The translations under genes and the position numbers were made by a program. The notes under the pieces were generated by a model. The model saw only the letters and a program-made list of their open reading frames with translations, was not told the DNA's origin and did no database searches. A DNA stretch of 64,000 nucleotides from Pseudomonadota bacterium (GTDB lineage Bacteria > Pseudomonadota > Gammaproteobacteria > Steroidobacterales > Steroidobacteraceae). Shown one piece after another: positions 42,786 through 53,980 of this stretch. Numbering within the stretch: the first letter of the stretch is position 1; each line of letters begins with the position of its first letter. The DNA lies in contig JAKBCE010000020.1 of the NCBI GenBank assembly GCA_021808195.1, forward strand, positions 1 to 64,000. The letters are read 5' to 3'.

Positions 42786-43989
42786 ATCGGTCCACGTTCG
42801 CGCGGGCATGCCACGGCACGCCGAGCTGCGCCCCGGCAAACAGCAGCGCGGCGAGCAGCGCTGAGGCAAATGCGTAGTAGTAGGGGGCCGCCTGGCCGAA
42901 CACGAACAACGCGCCCATGAGCAGATTCGACAAAAACTGGCCGATCGCGCGCGAGACCGATAAGAATCCCATGCCGCGCCCGAGACGGGTGTGGCTGACG
43001 AGCGAGGACACCAGGGTCGGCTCGAACGTCTCCACCGCCCCCATCCCGAAGCCGAGCACGCCCACCGCGAGGTAGAAGGCGAGAGCGTGCATGTGCCATG
43101 AGACGCTGAGCCCGATCAGCCCGGAGCCGAGCGCCGACGGCAGGTAGCCGAGCAGCCACAACGAGCGCGCAGAAGAGGTGCGCCGCGTGCCAAGCAGGTA
43201 CCCACTGATCGCCGAGACACCGAGGTAGACAACGTAGGCGAGCACGCCCCACTCGTAGCCTGCCGCCGCGTGCGCCTCAGTTGCCGTGACGATCGGAAAA
43301 CCGAGATTGTAGAAACTGAACCCGTAGAGCGTCGCGGAAATCAGCAACGCCGCAAGTACTGCTTGCGGCGGTATCACGCGGGCAGCCCCGGGCGAGTCCG
43401 GCGGTGTCTGCTGCCCGTAGACCTCGCTGCGCCGCACCAGCACGAGCAGCAGCGTCGAGATCAAAAGCGGCATGATCGCCCAGAGCATCACCGTTGCGAT
43501 CGCAACTTTGAGCCACAGGGCACCGAGCGCAAGCAGCGCAGACAGCATGCCGCCGCCAATATCGAGCGCGTGCAGAGTGCCGAATGCTCGGGCTCGCTCG
43601 TGCGGCGGCGTTGCGCTCACCAGCAAGGCACGGCGCGGTGGGCTGCGGAAATACCGCGCCCACCAACCCAGAACATAGAGCAGCGCCGCCAAGCCCGGCG
43701 CGTGCGCCAGGCCGGCGAGTGCCATCAGGGGTATCAGCAAGTTGCCGGCAATCGCAACCCGCTTGCGGTCAAACCGATCGCCAGCCAATCCGCCGAGGTA
43801 CGAGACAAACGCTCCGCCGCCGAAGGCGATCGCCGTAACGAGTCCGAAGAAGTACACCGATGCATGCAGCTGGAAGATCAAAAAAAGCGGAAATAGAGCC
43901 GTGACCCCTTGGTAACCAAGGTCCGCGCTGAAGGCAGAGAAACACAGCAGCCACACATCGCGCGGCAGCGCAGGCTTGTTCAACGCCAC
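42784..43989 (-). CDS. MFS transporter
   Basis: This is a major facilitator superfamily permease of about 401 residues with 12 predicted helices. The conserved loop 2-3 motif is GGLAGDRFDRKR (about residue 75), with a second basic loop at LLGTRRTSSARS. Substrate unknown; loops of the type ARYFRSPPRRALLVSATPP resemble metabolite or drug efflux permeases. The start is a GTG at 43989 with a GGCGGAG site 5 nt upstream; a GTG at 44010 would add seven residues. The methyltransferase gene lies upstream on the same strand. Confidence 0.87.
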   Translation of the reverse strand: MALNKPALPRDVWLLCFSAFSADLGYQGVTALFPLFLIFQLHASVYFFGLVTAIAFGGGAFVSYLGGLAGDRFDRKRVAIAGNLLIPLMALAGLAHAPGLAALLYVLGWWARYFRSPPRRALLVSATPPHERARAFGTLHALDIGGGMLSALLALGALWLKVAIATVMLWAIMPLLISTLLLVLVRRSEVYGQQTPPDSPGAARVIPPQAVLAALLISATLYGFSFYNLGFPIVTATEAHAAAGYEWGVLAYVVYLGVSAISGYLLGTRRTSSARSLWLLGYLPSALGSGLIGLSVSWHMHALAFYLAVGVLGFGMGAVETFEPTLVSSLVSHTRLGRGMGFLSVSRAIGQFLSNLLMGALFVFGQAAPYYYAFASALLAALLFAGAQLGVPWHARANVDR

Positions 43990-44053
43990 GGGAACTCCGC
44001 CGCGCCCCACGGGGCGCCCCGCGGATCAGCCGGCAATGCCCCCGCCCCGTCGC

Positions 44054-44710
44054 TCACGGCTTGCGCGCCACCGCATCGATGAGCGCCGAGCGGCCGCGGT
44101 GAGCATCGCCCTCAGCGAGTTCCGCCTCGTGCTCGGCCAGTTCGAGCCACTGCGCCTGCGGCAGCAGCGCGCGCAGCATCCCGGCCGTGTACAGATGATC
44201 GAGTCTGCCCGGCCCGCCGGTGCCGTATTCGAGTTGCTTCGGTGTGTACCCCTGAATCAGGAGCAGCCCGCCGGATTTGAGCGTCTGCCACATGCCCGCA
44301 AACAACGCTGGACGCTGCGCGGGGGAGGCAAACTGAATGAAGATCGCGGCCACGGCATCAAACTGTTCCGCCCCCCACGCCCAGGAGTCGATGCCTGCGA
44401 CCTGATAGTCGACCGCAAGCCCGCGCCGCTCGGCCAGTGCGCGGGCCTTTGCCACCGCCACCGAAGACACATCGAATGCGCTGACCGTGTGACCTTGGGC
44501 GGCGAGCCAAGTGCTGTTGCGACCCTCCCCGTCTGCCACGCACAGCACGTGCGAGGAGCGGGCAAGCCGCTCGCCCTGCCTCACCAGAAACGCGTTCGGT
44601 TCGAGTCCGAACAGATATCCGGGCCGGGAAAAGCGCTCGTTCCATTGCACCCGCGCATCAGTGAAACCTGGTCGATCGGATGGCGTCATGACAGAGAGCT
44701 TACCAGCCAT
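44054..44710 (-). CDS. Class I SAM-dependent methyltransferase
   Basis: The 218-residue protein has the Rossmann methyltransferase core: motif I VLCVADGEGRNSTWLAAQGH (about residue 55), acidic motif II SAFDVSSVAVAKARALAE, and motif IV FDAVAAIFIQFAS. It is close in style to the TehB/UbiE-like group with an N-terminal WNERFSRPGYLFGLEPNAFL. Substrate unknown. Starts at 44710 or about 44689 are possible, neither with a clear ribosome site. Confidence 0.82.
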   Translation of the reverse strand: MAGKLSVMTPSDRPGFTDARVQWNERFSRPGYLFGLEPNAFLVRQGERLARSSHVLCVADGEGRNSTWLAAQGHTVSAFDVSSVAVAKARALAERRGLAVDYQVAGIDSWAWGAEQFDAVAAIFIQFASPAQRPALFAGMWQTLKSGGLLLIQGYTPKQLEYGTGGPGRLDHLYTAGMLRALLPQAQWLELAEHEAELAEGDAHRGRSALIDAVARKP

Positions 44711-45177
44711 CTGCCCCCGTGCAATCCGCTGCGCCCACCCCGTGCTGCAGGCCGTGGGGAACCTTGCTGGCCATGACGCTTCTAAGAGAGCGTCGGCGGC
44801 CGTCGCGGTTCGGATCTTGGCTGAGCCGCGGCGGCCGACCTTGCGGGCCGCAGCCCGCAGGTCACTCCGAAGATGAACATCAGGCGGCGGAGCCGGCACG
44901 TCGCCACACAAGGACCGGGGGCCCCATGAGTGCGACTGTTGAGGCGCAGATCAGGCATACCACGGCGTCGTTCCTCCTGTGTGCGCGACCCTCGCCGGCG
45001 GAAGTTCACTCCGCCGTCGCGCTGCGCTGCGATAATCCGATGGGACGCACCCTTCAGTCTGGCGGCCATGCCAGCGCAGCGATCGCACGGCAAACGCATG
45101 CGCTCTGGCATCCCGCGAGGGCCGCCCTCATGACGGTTGCGCCGACCCTCGCTGTTACCGCTCTGAAAGGCACCCGC

Positions 45178-46068
45178 ATGAGAAGCTCCCCCGCACTGAC
45201 CGTGAATCGCCGGCGGGATCTGGTAGCCGCGCAGGCTGCAAAGCCATTGCACACTCCGGCTCGCCGGCTGCCGCATACGCTCGCCGTCGGCCTGCTTGTT
45301 GCGTTCACCGTCACCGCGCCAGCACAAGCATACGCAGCCACTTCGACCCGCGCCGATTCAACCGAGACCACGCACCGCTCGCACACATCGGCCCGCGCGC
45401 AGAAGAAACTGCACCTTGGCGCGCACGCGTGGTGGCGGCGGCGCTGGGTGCTGCCCGCGGCAGGCGCCGTGGCATTCCTCGCGGCCATGCGTATCCATGA
45501 AGGCAGCAGTCACGGGCCGTTCGGCATCGATTACCGATTGAAGATGCAGGACAAGAATGGGATTTTTTCGCGCTCGAACCAGCTGGGGCTCGAATTCGGC
45601 ACGGTCGCCTTCGAGGCGGCTGGCGCACTGTTCCTCGGCAATCACCCGGGACTCGGCCATACCTTCTGGCAGGCCGCAGACGCCTCGGTGTTTGCCGGAG
45701 CGGCCACACAAGTACTGAAGTTCAGCTTCAGTCGCGCCCGTCCCTATCAGAACCGTGGCCCCAACGCATTCTTCGCGGGCCACGGCGATCAGAGCTTCCC
45801 AAGCGGCGAGGTTACTCTGCAGGCCAGTTTCGTCACCCCGTTCATTCTGCACTACCGGCACCGTTATCCGTGGATCTGGGCGGCGGAGCTACTGCCGATT
45901 TATGACGCGTACGGACGCATGAAGAGCCAAGGACACTGGCAGTCCGATGTCCTCGCCGGCTGGGTGCTCGGCACCGCCTTCGGCTACTGGGCCTCGCAAC
46001 GCAAGATTCCGCTGCTCGTCGAAATCCTGCCGAAGGGCCTCTCGGTGGGGTTCGCCACGAGGTTCTGA
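45178..46068 (+). CDS. PAP2-family phosphatase-like exported protein (PSGE variant)
   Basis: The 296-residue protein has a signal sequence (LPHTLAVGLLVAFTVTAPAQA) and a PAP2 core: C1 KFSFSRARPYQNRG, C2 SFPSGEVTLQ, C3 GRMKSQGHWQSDVLAGW. The usual catalytic His of C2 (PSGH) is Glu here, while the C1 Lys/Arg and C3 His are kept, so activity is uncertain. The ATG at 45178 has an AAGG site and fits the signal peptide; the frame runs 153 codons further upstream without coding character. The next PAP2 gene starts immediately at its stop codon. Confidence 0.8.
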   Translation: MRSSPALTVNRRRDLVAAQAAKPLHTPARRLPHTLAVGLLVAFTVTAPAQAYAATSTRADSTETTHRSHTSARAQKKLHLGAHAWWRRRWVLPAAGAVAFLAAMRIHEGSSHGPFGIDYRLKMQDKNGIFSRSNQLGLEFGTVAFEAAGALFLGNHPGLGHTFWQAADASVFAGAATQVLKFSFSRARPYQNRGPNAFFAGHGDQSFPSGEVTLQASFVTPFILHYRHRYPWIWAAELLPIYDAYGRMKSQGHWQSDVLAGWVLGTAFGYWASQRKIPLLVEILPKGLSVGFATRF

Positions 46069-46878
46069 ATGCGCGGGCCGCAGGCACTCGTGCTGATCGC
46101 GGCGCTTGCGCTCACCGGCTGTGCCACGCTGCCCGGCGAGCCACACTGGGGACAGAATGTCACGGTCGAGCCCGGCTGGTCACGCGTGCGGCGTGCCGCC
46201 GTCTCGGCCGCCGCAGATCCGTGGGTCTGGGCACCGCTCGCCGGCGCCGCGGCGCTGCAGATTGATCACTTCGATCACCGCCTCTCACATTGGGCCCGCA
46301 CCCGCACTCCTCTGTTCGGCTCGGCAGCCAGTGCGACGCGCTGGAGTTACCGGCTGCGCAGCGCCTCGGTCGGGGTCGACATCGCCGCGTTGCTGTTTGC
46401 TCCGAGCGGGCGCTTCGGCTCGAGATGGCTTGCAGACAAGGCCAAGGGGTACTTGGTCAATCTGCTCGCCGCCACGACCGCAATCGAGTCCAACACGCTC
46501 ATCAGCCGCTCCGTGCACCGCGAGCGTCCCAATCGCGCCAATGACCACAGCTTCCCTTCGAACCACACCACCGCGTCCGCCGTATACACACGCCTCGCCA
46601 CGCTCAATCTGCGCCAGATACCCATGCAGCCGGGCCTGCGCATCGCGCTCGATGCCGGCCTGCATGGACTCACTTTCGCCACCGCCTGGGCACGCATCGA
46701 AGGCGGCTGGCATTATCCGTCCGATACCCTCTTCGGCATGGCACTCGGTAATTTCTGCGCCGAATTCTTCACCAGTGCCTTCATGGGTCTGAACAGCCCG
46801 AGCCACCGCCTCGCTTTCTCACCGCTGCCGGGCGGAGGGCTGCTGAGCTTCTCGCTGGCGCTAGGGCCACACGGCTAA
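46069..46878 (+). CDS. PAP2-family lipoprotein
   Basis: The 269-residue protein has a lipoprotein signal (LVLIAALALTGCATLPG, lipobox LTGC, Cys18). PAP2 motifs: C1 ISRSVHRERPN, C2 SFPSNHTTA with the catalytic His, C3 ARIEGGWHYPSDTLFG. Likely a membrane-anchored phosphatase facing the periplasm, acting perhaps on undecaprenyl or lipid phosphates (inference). The ATG abuts the stop of the preceding PAP2 gene, so the two are co-expressed. Confidence 0.84.
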   Translation: MRGPQALVLIAALALTGCATLPGEPHWGQNVTVEPGWSRVRRAAVSAAADPWVWAPLAGAAALQIDHFDHRLSHWARTRTPLFGSAASATRWSYRLRSASVGVDIAALLFAPSGRFGSRWLADKAKGYLVNLLAATTAIESNTLISRSVHRERPNRANDHSFPSNHTTASAVYTRLATLNLRQIPMQPGLRIALDAGLHGLTFATAWARIEGGWHYPSDTLFGMALGNFCAEFFTSAFMGLNSPSHRLAFSPLPGGGLLSFSLALGPHG

Positions 46879-46898
46879 CTCTCAGACGCTCATACCAG

Positions 46899-48994
<2,096 letters not shown>

Positions 48995-48998
<4 letters not shown>

Positions 48999-50275
48999 AT
49001 GAAGGGCGGACGACGACGGGGCGTTGTGCCGGCCGCATTTTGATTATCGCCCGTATGCCGCTCGGCAATGATCACGGGCTCACCAGGCGCAATAGCGCCG
49101 GACTTTATTTGTGCGAAGGAATCGTCCGAGACACCAACTACCACGGGCACGGCGACGGGACGTCCGGCACGCAAAATCCAGACATTTTGGCCGCCGAGGC
49201 GCTCCTCTTGCGGTTTCGGCACCGCCTCGGGCCAGTAGCGCAGTGCCTGCAAAGGCACGCGCAGAGTTGCCGGGATATCGGCCGTGACGACGCGCACATC
49301 TGCGGTCATGCCGGGCTTGAGCAGCAACTGCGGATTGCTGGCAGCCACGACCACATCGTAAGTCACGACATTCTGGATGGTCTGCGGAGACTGGCGAACC
49401 TGAATCACCCGACCCCGGAAGATCCGCCCCGGAAATGCCTCGACAGTGAATGTCGCTGCATCTCCATCTTTGACTTGTCCGATGTCGGATTCGCTGACGT
49501 TCGCATCGACCTGCATCTGAGTCAGATCGGTTGCTATCAGAAACAGCGTTGGCGTCTGGAAGCTGGCAGCAACGGTTTGACCCTGGGTGATATTTCGCGT
49601 CACGACGATACCATCGACAGGCGAGGTGATACGCGTGTAGCCGAGATTGACATCCGCGGCATGCAAATCAGCCTCTCGCTGCGTGACCGTCGCTGCGTCC
49701 AAATCCACCTGAGCGCGAACCTGCTGATAAGCACTGCGGGCGGCGTCGGCTGCATCCTGGGAAGTGAGATGCTCGGTCACTAGCCGTGCCTGACGATTCC
49801 AGGCCGCGCGCGCGTAGACCAAGTTTGCTTGATCCTTCGCCAGCTGGGCGCGCGCAGCCGCAAGAGCGGCGCGATTTTGATCAACGATCACTTGATATGG
49901 CCGCGGATCGATACGCGCGCACAGCTGCCCCGCCTTGACCCGCGTGTTGTAGTCACAATGCAGCTCCTGAATGACTCCGGACACATAGGTGCCCACTTGT
50001 ACCGTGACAACCGGATTGACGCTGCCGCTCGCAACAATGTAGGGTGCCACCGTCCCCCGGCTCACTGGCATGCTGACATAGACGGTGCGCGCAACCGGCC
50101 GCAGATATCCCCAGATACCCGTCAACAGCGCGACAACAAGAAGCGCGGCGATCAACGCGCGCACGAACCGGCGCCGCTTAGTCGATCGGCGAGGTGACGT
50201 TAAGGCACTCGCGTTTTCGGCGCGAGGCGCCGCGTGCCCTGAAGGTTCGTGACTCGACTCTCTGGGAGTGTCCAT
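48995..50275 (-). CDS. macA: MacA-type periplasmic adaptor
   Basis: This HlyD/MacA membrane-fusion protein is 426 residues. One transmembrane anchor lies at about residues 38-58 (VRALIAALLVVALLTGIWGY). A lipoyl-like region follows (VSGVIQELHCDYNTRVKAGQ, ARIDPRPYQ), then a long alpha-helical hairpin (NRAALAAARAQLAKDQANLV...) and beta-barrel segments (SPVDGIVVTRNITQGQTVA, LLKPGMTADVRVVT). No tolC-type gene is adjacent, so the outer-membrane channel must be elsewhere. Its stop overlaps the macB start. Confidence 0.94.
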
Positions 50276-50404
50276 TGGATTTCCGTTTCCCCCAGCGCAC
50301 AGTAGGTCGATCCCAGGCAGGCGGTAAGACGGATTTGTGCGTATGGTGTACTCGCTGACACGGATTGCGCCCGCATCAGCGCCCGACCGGCTGACCGGTT
50401 GCGC

Positions 50405-52720
50405 TCACGCTGAAAGCAGACTGTAAAGCTCGTCTTCCTGAGCAAAATGCAGTGTCAGAATGGCGTGCAGACCATAGAGCAGGCGGTGGATGTCGCGCAG
50501 ATCCTCCGGGGTCGGTCCGGCCACCGGCAGTTGCGCCACGCGGCGCGCGAACAGCCGACTGAGACGGCGAATCTCACCGTGGGTGTGGATAAGGGGGCCG
50601 GTCGGATTCTCCCCAACGAGCATGCTCTCGATGATGGGGTATACCGTCTGCTGCTCGTCGTTTTCGTGCGGCAGCAGCTCTTCTTCGAGCATTCGCGCCG
50701 TCTGCTGCAATTCGGCCCGGGCCTGGGCCGGCGGCAGGTCATCCAGCCGGACCGCCAGCTCCGCGAGTTCGCTCACCCGAGGGCGGAGCGAGCGGTGAGT
50801 CGTGTCCAGCGCCTGGGCGAGTCGCTTCGCTTCCGCCGTTGCAGGGACCCCGGTACCGCCTCCGGCAAGGGCACGCAGTGCATTGAGGATGACGAGCACG
50901 TCAATGCCTTCCTGCAATAGGGCACCGGTGATGGGCGCAATGAATCCGGCGGCGGCAAATCCCATGGCAAGAACGGACAGCCCCATGCCTACCCAAACGC
51001 TCTGCAGAGCAATGCGGCGAGTCCGCTGAGCGATGCCTACCGCGCGAGCTACACCCTCAAATCGATCCGAGGTGAGCACCACGTCGGCCGCTTCCGATGC
51101 GGCGGTCGCTCCCCGCGCGCCCATGGCGATTCCCACGTCGGCAAGCGCCAGTGCCGGTGCGTCATTGATACCATCGCCGACCATTGCCGTGATCCCTTCA
51201 CGGCGTGCGGTGCGCACCACATCGACTTTGTCTTCCGGGGCGCGCTCGGCGAACACTCGATCGATCCCGAGCGCATCAGCCACCAACTCGGCGACATCAG
51301 GATGATCTCCCGTGACCAGATGAATTCGCTTGATACCGCTGCTGCGCAGGGTCCTCAGGACTCGCGGCGCCTCGGGCCTGATGTAATCCTGAAGCATCAG
51401 CACCCCGGCAAGCGCACCGTCCACAGCAACGAATACGCATGAGGAGCCGTCCGCGCTTGCGCGCAGCTCGATCGCGCGTACCGCCGCACTGCGCGAGACA
51501 TCCGGCAGGACGAAGTCATGCTGTCCGACCGCGACCTGCTGTCCGTTGAGTGTTCCGCGGATGCCCGCGCCCATCTGTTCGTGCACATCCGTCGGAAAGG
51601 CCAGCTGCAATTGCCGGGCACGAGCTTCGGCAAGAATTGCCGGCGCGAACGGGTGAACGGACAGCTGTTCGAGGGCGGCCGCACACGCCAACAACCCCTC
51701 GGCGCTGTACACGCCGATCGGCTCGACTGCGACCACGGTCGGCCGCGCGGCGGTAACGGTACCGGTCTTGTCGAGCAGGATGACCTCGGCGCGCGCCAGC
51801 GTTTCGAGCGGCGCCCCTCCCTTCATGATGATCCCGCTACGCGCCGCGCGTGAGACCCCCGCCATGATCGCGGCGGGTACCGCAAGAATGAGCGGGCATG
51901 GGGTGGCGACCACGAGCACCGCGAGCGCACGCACCGCGTCACCTCCGACAATCCAGGCCAGAGCGGCAAGGGCCAGCGTGGCGACAAGGAACATCAGCGC
52001 GTAGCGGTCTGCGAGACGCGCAAACGGGGCTTTTGACTCCTCTGCCGCCTGCACCAGACGAATGATGCCGGCGTAAGTGCTCTCGGCCGCGGTTGCCGTC
52101 ACTCGCAGCTCGAAAGGACTGCCGACATTGGCGCCGCCGCTGCGCAGCGGCGTGCCCGGCTCGAATTTGACCGGACGTGACTCCCCGGTCAGAGAGGACT
52201 CATCGACGACGGCTCCCTGGGCTCCGACGATGCCGTCAACTGGCACCACCTCCCCGGGTTTGATCATCAGAACGTCGCCTACGCGCACCTCTTGCACGTC
52301 GACATCGGCGTAACCTTCGGCGCTACCGCGGTGCGCAATGCGCGGCGCGCGGCTGATCAGGCTAGTGAGCTCCCGTCGCGCGCGCGCGATGGCATAGTGC
52401 TCGAGCGCCATGCCAGTCGCAAGCATCGCCGCAATGATCGCGCCGGCGAGGTATTGCCTCAGCAGCACCGCGCCGATCATGGCGAGAAGCGCGATGATGT
52501 CGACGCCTAGTTCTCCCCGCAGCAAATCACGCGAGGTGTTATAGGCAGTGACCATGCTGACGAGGCCCGTCAGCCCAATCAGTACGGCGCGACTGATGCT
52601 CGGCGCACCGAGCAGTGCTGCCAAGCCTGCGACGGCAAGCCCGCCCAAAACCAGGGCAAACAGCAGAAACTGCCGCGGTGGAGTTCGCCGCACTGCAGCG
52701 CTTTCGACAGAGGGAGTCAA
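50405..52720 (-). CDS. Heavy-metal P-type ATPase fused to a hemerythrin-like domain
   Basis: The 771-residue protein is a P1B-type metal pump without an N-terminal HMA domain. It has helices at 15-110, A-domain SSLTGESRPVKFEPG, membrane metal motif ATPCPLILAVP (CPL rather than CPC), phosphorylation site LLDKTGTVTAARP (about residue 315), MVGDGINDAPALALADVGIAMG, and C-terminal helices. About 120 residues at the end form a hemerythrin-like HHE domain: LLPHENDEQQTVYP, LIHTHGEIRRL, LLYGLHAILTLHFAQEDELY. The start is a TTG at 52720, with no in-frame ATG before the first helices. The metal is unknown. Confidence 0.88.
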   Translation of the reverse strand: MTPSVESAAVRRTPPRQFLLFALVLGGLAVAGLAALLGAPSISRAVLIGLTGLVSMVTAYNTSRDLLRGELGVDIIALLAMIGAVLLRQYLAGAIIAAMLATGMALEHYAIARARRELTSLISRAPRIAHRGSAEGYADVDVQEVRVGDVLMIKPGEVVPVDGIVGAQGAVVDESSLTGESRPVKFEPGTPLRSGGANVGSPFELRVTATAAESTYAGIIRLVQAAEESKAPFARLADRYALMFLVATLALAALAWIVGGDAVRALAVLVVATPCPLILAVPAAIMAGVSRAARSGIIMKGGAPLETLARAEVILLDKTGTVTAARPTVVAVEPIGVYSAEGLLACAAALEQLSVHPFAPAILAEARARQLQLAFPTDVHEQMGAGIRGTLNGQQVAVGQHDFVLPDVSRSAAVRAIELRASADGSSCVFVAVDGALAGVLMLQDYIRPEAPRVLRTLRSSGIKRIHLVTGDHPDVAELVADALGIDRVFAERAPEDKVDVVRTARREGITAMVGDGINDAPALALADVGIAMGARGATAASEAADVVLTSDRFEGVARAVGIAQRTRRIALQSVWVGMGLSVLAMGFAAAGFIAPITGALLQEGIDVLVILNALRALAGGGTGVPATAEAKRLAQALDTTHRSLRPRVSELAELAVRLDDLPPAQARAELQQTARMLEEELLPHENDEQQTVYPIIESMLVGENPTGPLIHTHGEIRRLSRLFARRVAQLPVAGPTPEDLRDIHRLLYGLHAILTLHFAQEDELYSLLSA

Positions 52721-52750
52721 CGCATTACCGCCCGCGCGGATGCGCGGCGA

Positions 52751-53566
52751 TCAGCCCGGCGGCCGTCCTTCCGGTCGGTGATCGCGCTCGCGGTCACGCC
52801 GCTGGGGCTCCGATTGCCGATGCTGCTGCTGCTGTTGCTGCTGCTGAACGCGAGGCTGCTGCCGGTAGCGCTGCTGCTCCTGGTAGCGCTGCTGCTCCTG
52901 GTAGCGCTGCTGCTGAGGCGGCTGCTGGTAGCGCGGCGACGGACGGCGCTCCGGCGGCGCGTAACCCGGGGGGCGGCCCTGCGGGAAGCGGTAATAGCGG
53001 TTCTCGAGGGAACGCTGTTCGTTCGTGCCGGGATAGCGCGTGTGCGGGTATTGGCGCTGATAGCCCGGAAGTGGTGCGCGCGGGGGCACCGCGCCCCGAT
53101 TCCAGCGGTCCCATCCCGGCCTGCTGCGCTGCCAGCTCGGACCCCAGTGCTCACCCCACCGAGGCGGCCCGTCGCGGTTCCAGTCGTGGAAAAATATGGG
53201 TGGGCGTCGGTAGAAGCGCACCGGGACCCGCAGGATGAAGTCCGGCACTCGGTCCGGCGGAACCAAGTACCATGGCCCGTTGTACCAGGTGCTGGAATAC
53301 CATTCGTCATTGGCGAACAGCCAGTAGTATCCGTCGTAAAAGAATAGATTAGCGTCAAGTTGCGGCGCGTAATAGACCGGATACCCTGGGATGGGGGCGA
53401 ATTGCGGGTAGGCGGGAATATTGATCCCAATACGCATACCCGGCACTGCGATCCCGACGCCGAAATCGAAGCGCACCTGCGCAAGCGCCACTGTACGCAC
53501 CGTGGCCAAGAGGCACAGTGCCAAGAGCATGCCTTGGATGACCCGTCTGGGAAAAATCTGTGACAT
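52751..53566 (-). CDS. Exported protein with aromatic core and Gln/Arg-rich tail
   Basis: The 271-residue protein has a signal peptide (VIQGMLLALCLLATVRTVALA). The mature part starts with a Tyr/Trp/Pro-rich domain (YPVYYAPQ, LFFYDGYYWLFANDEWY, YNGPWYLVPPDRVPDFILR) of the kind seen in many secreted proteins of unknown function. Beyond residue 150 it is low-complexity, with QRYQEQ repeats and a poly-Gln run encoded by an 18-bp tandem repeat and CTG triplets on the plus strand. The ATG at 53566 has a strong GGGAGG site. It lies 30 bp upstream of the P-type ATPase gene on the same strand. Confidence 0.75.
   Translation of the reverse strand: MSQIFPRRVIQGMLLALCLLATVRTVALAQVRFDFGVGIAVPGMRIGINIPAYPQFAPIPGYPVYYAPQLDANLFFYDGYYWLFANDEWYSSTWYNGPWYLVPPDRVPDFILRVPVRFYRRPPIFFHDWNRDGPPRWGEHWGPSWQRSRPGWDRWNRGAVPPRAPLPGYQRQYPHTRYPGTNEQRSLENRYYRFPQGRPPGYAPPERRPSPRYQQPPQQQRYQEQQRYQEQQRYRQQPRVQQQQQQQQHRQSEPQRRDRERDHRPEGRPPG
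52820..52917. repeat. Triplet run and 18-bp tandem repeat
   Basis: A CTG-rich run (52820-52846) encodes poly-Gln on the minus strand. It is followed by three copies of an 18-bp unit (52864-52881, 52882-52899 and 52900-52917, the last with two changes) encoding the QRYQEQ-type repeats. Such tracts are prone to slippage. Confidence 0.85.
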
Positions 53567-53980
53567 GTGGCCCTCCCGGGTGAAAACGCCTGATACGCCT
53601 CGGGGCACGCCAGGCACCCGCCATCCGACGCTGCGTCCGGACTCATCGACACAACGGAGGCACTTTCCTCCGCCTCTACGCCAGGCGCATCAGATGAATT
53701 ACGTATCGAATTGGACACTGAAGCTCGCCCGGGAGATCCGACCTCGAGTGCTGTCGTCCACGCGAAAAGGACCGGAGCCCGGCCTGGGGCGTCCCTTGCT
53801 CTCACCTCTGCGATTCACAGTGTCCCGAGTCCACCGCGCCTGACCGGTCAATCCGTGAGGGCCAGCCGCCAAGGATGCGAATTTGCAACGACGTTGCGAT
53901 TTGCAGGGATCGCACATTGCAACATACCGTCCTCAGCCGAAGCGCACGCATTTCCCTCGCGTCGCACCACACAGTTGTGT
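53567..53980. other. Intergenic region with clustered palindromes, no gene seen
   Basis: These 414 bp lie between two minus-strand genes. No convincing ORF was found. At 53885-53897 is the palindrome GCAACGACGTTGC, overlapping a second inverted repeat TGCGAT/ATCGCA (about 53895-53914). No U-run follows, so they look more like operator sites or a weak mRNA 3' structure than a terminator. Confidence 0.5.
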
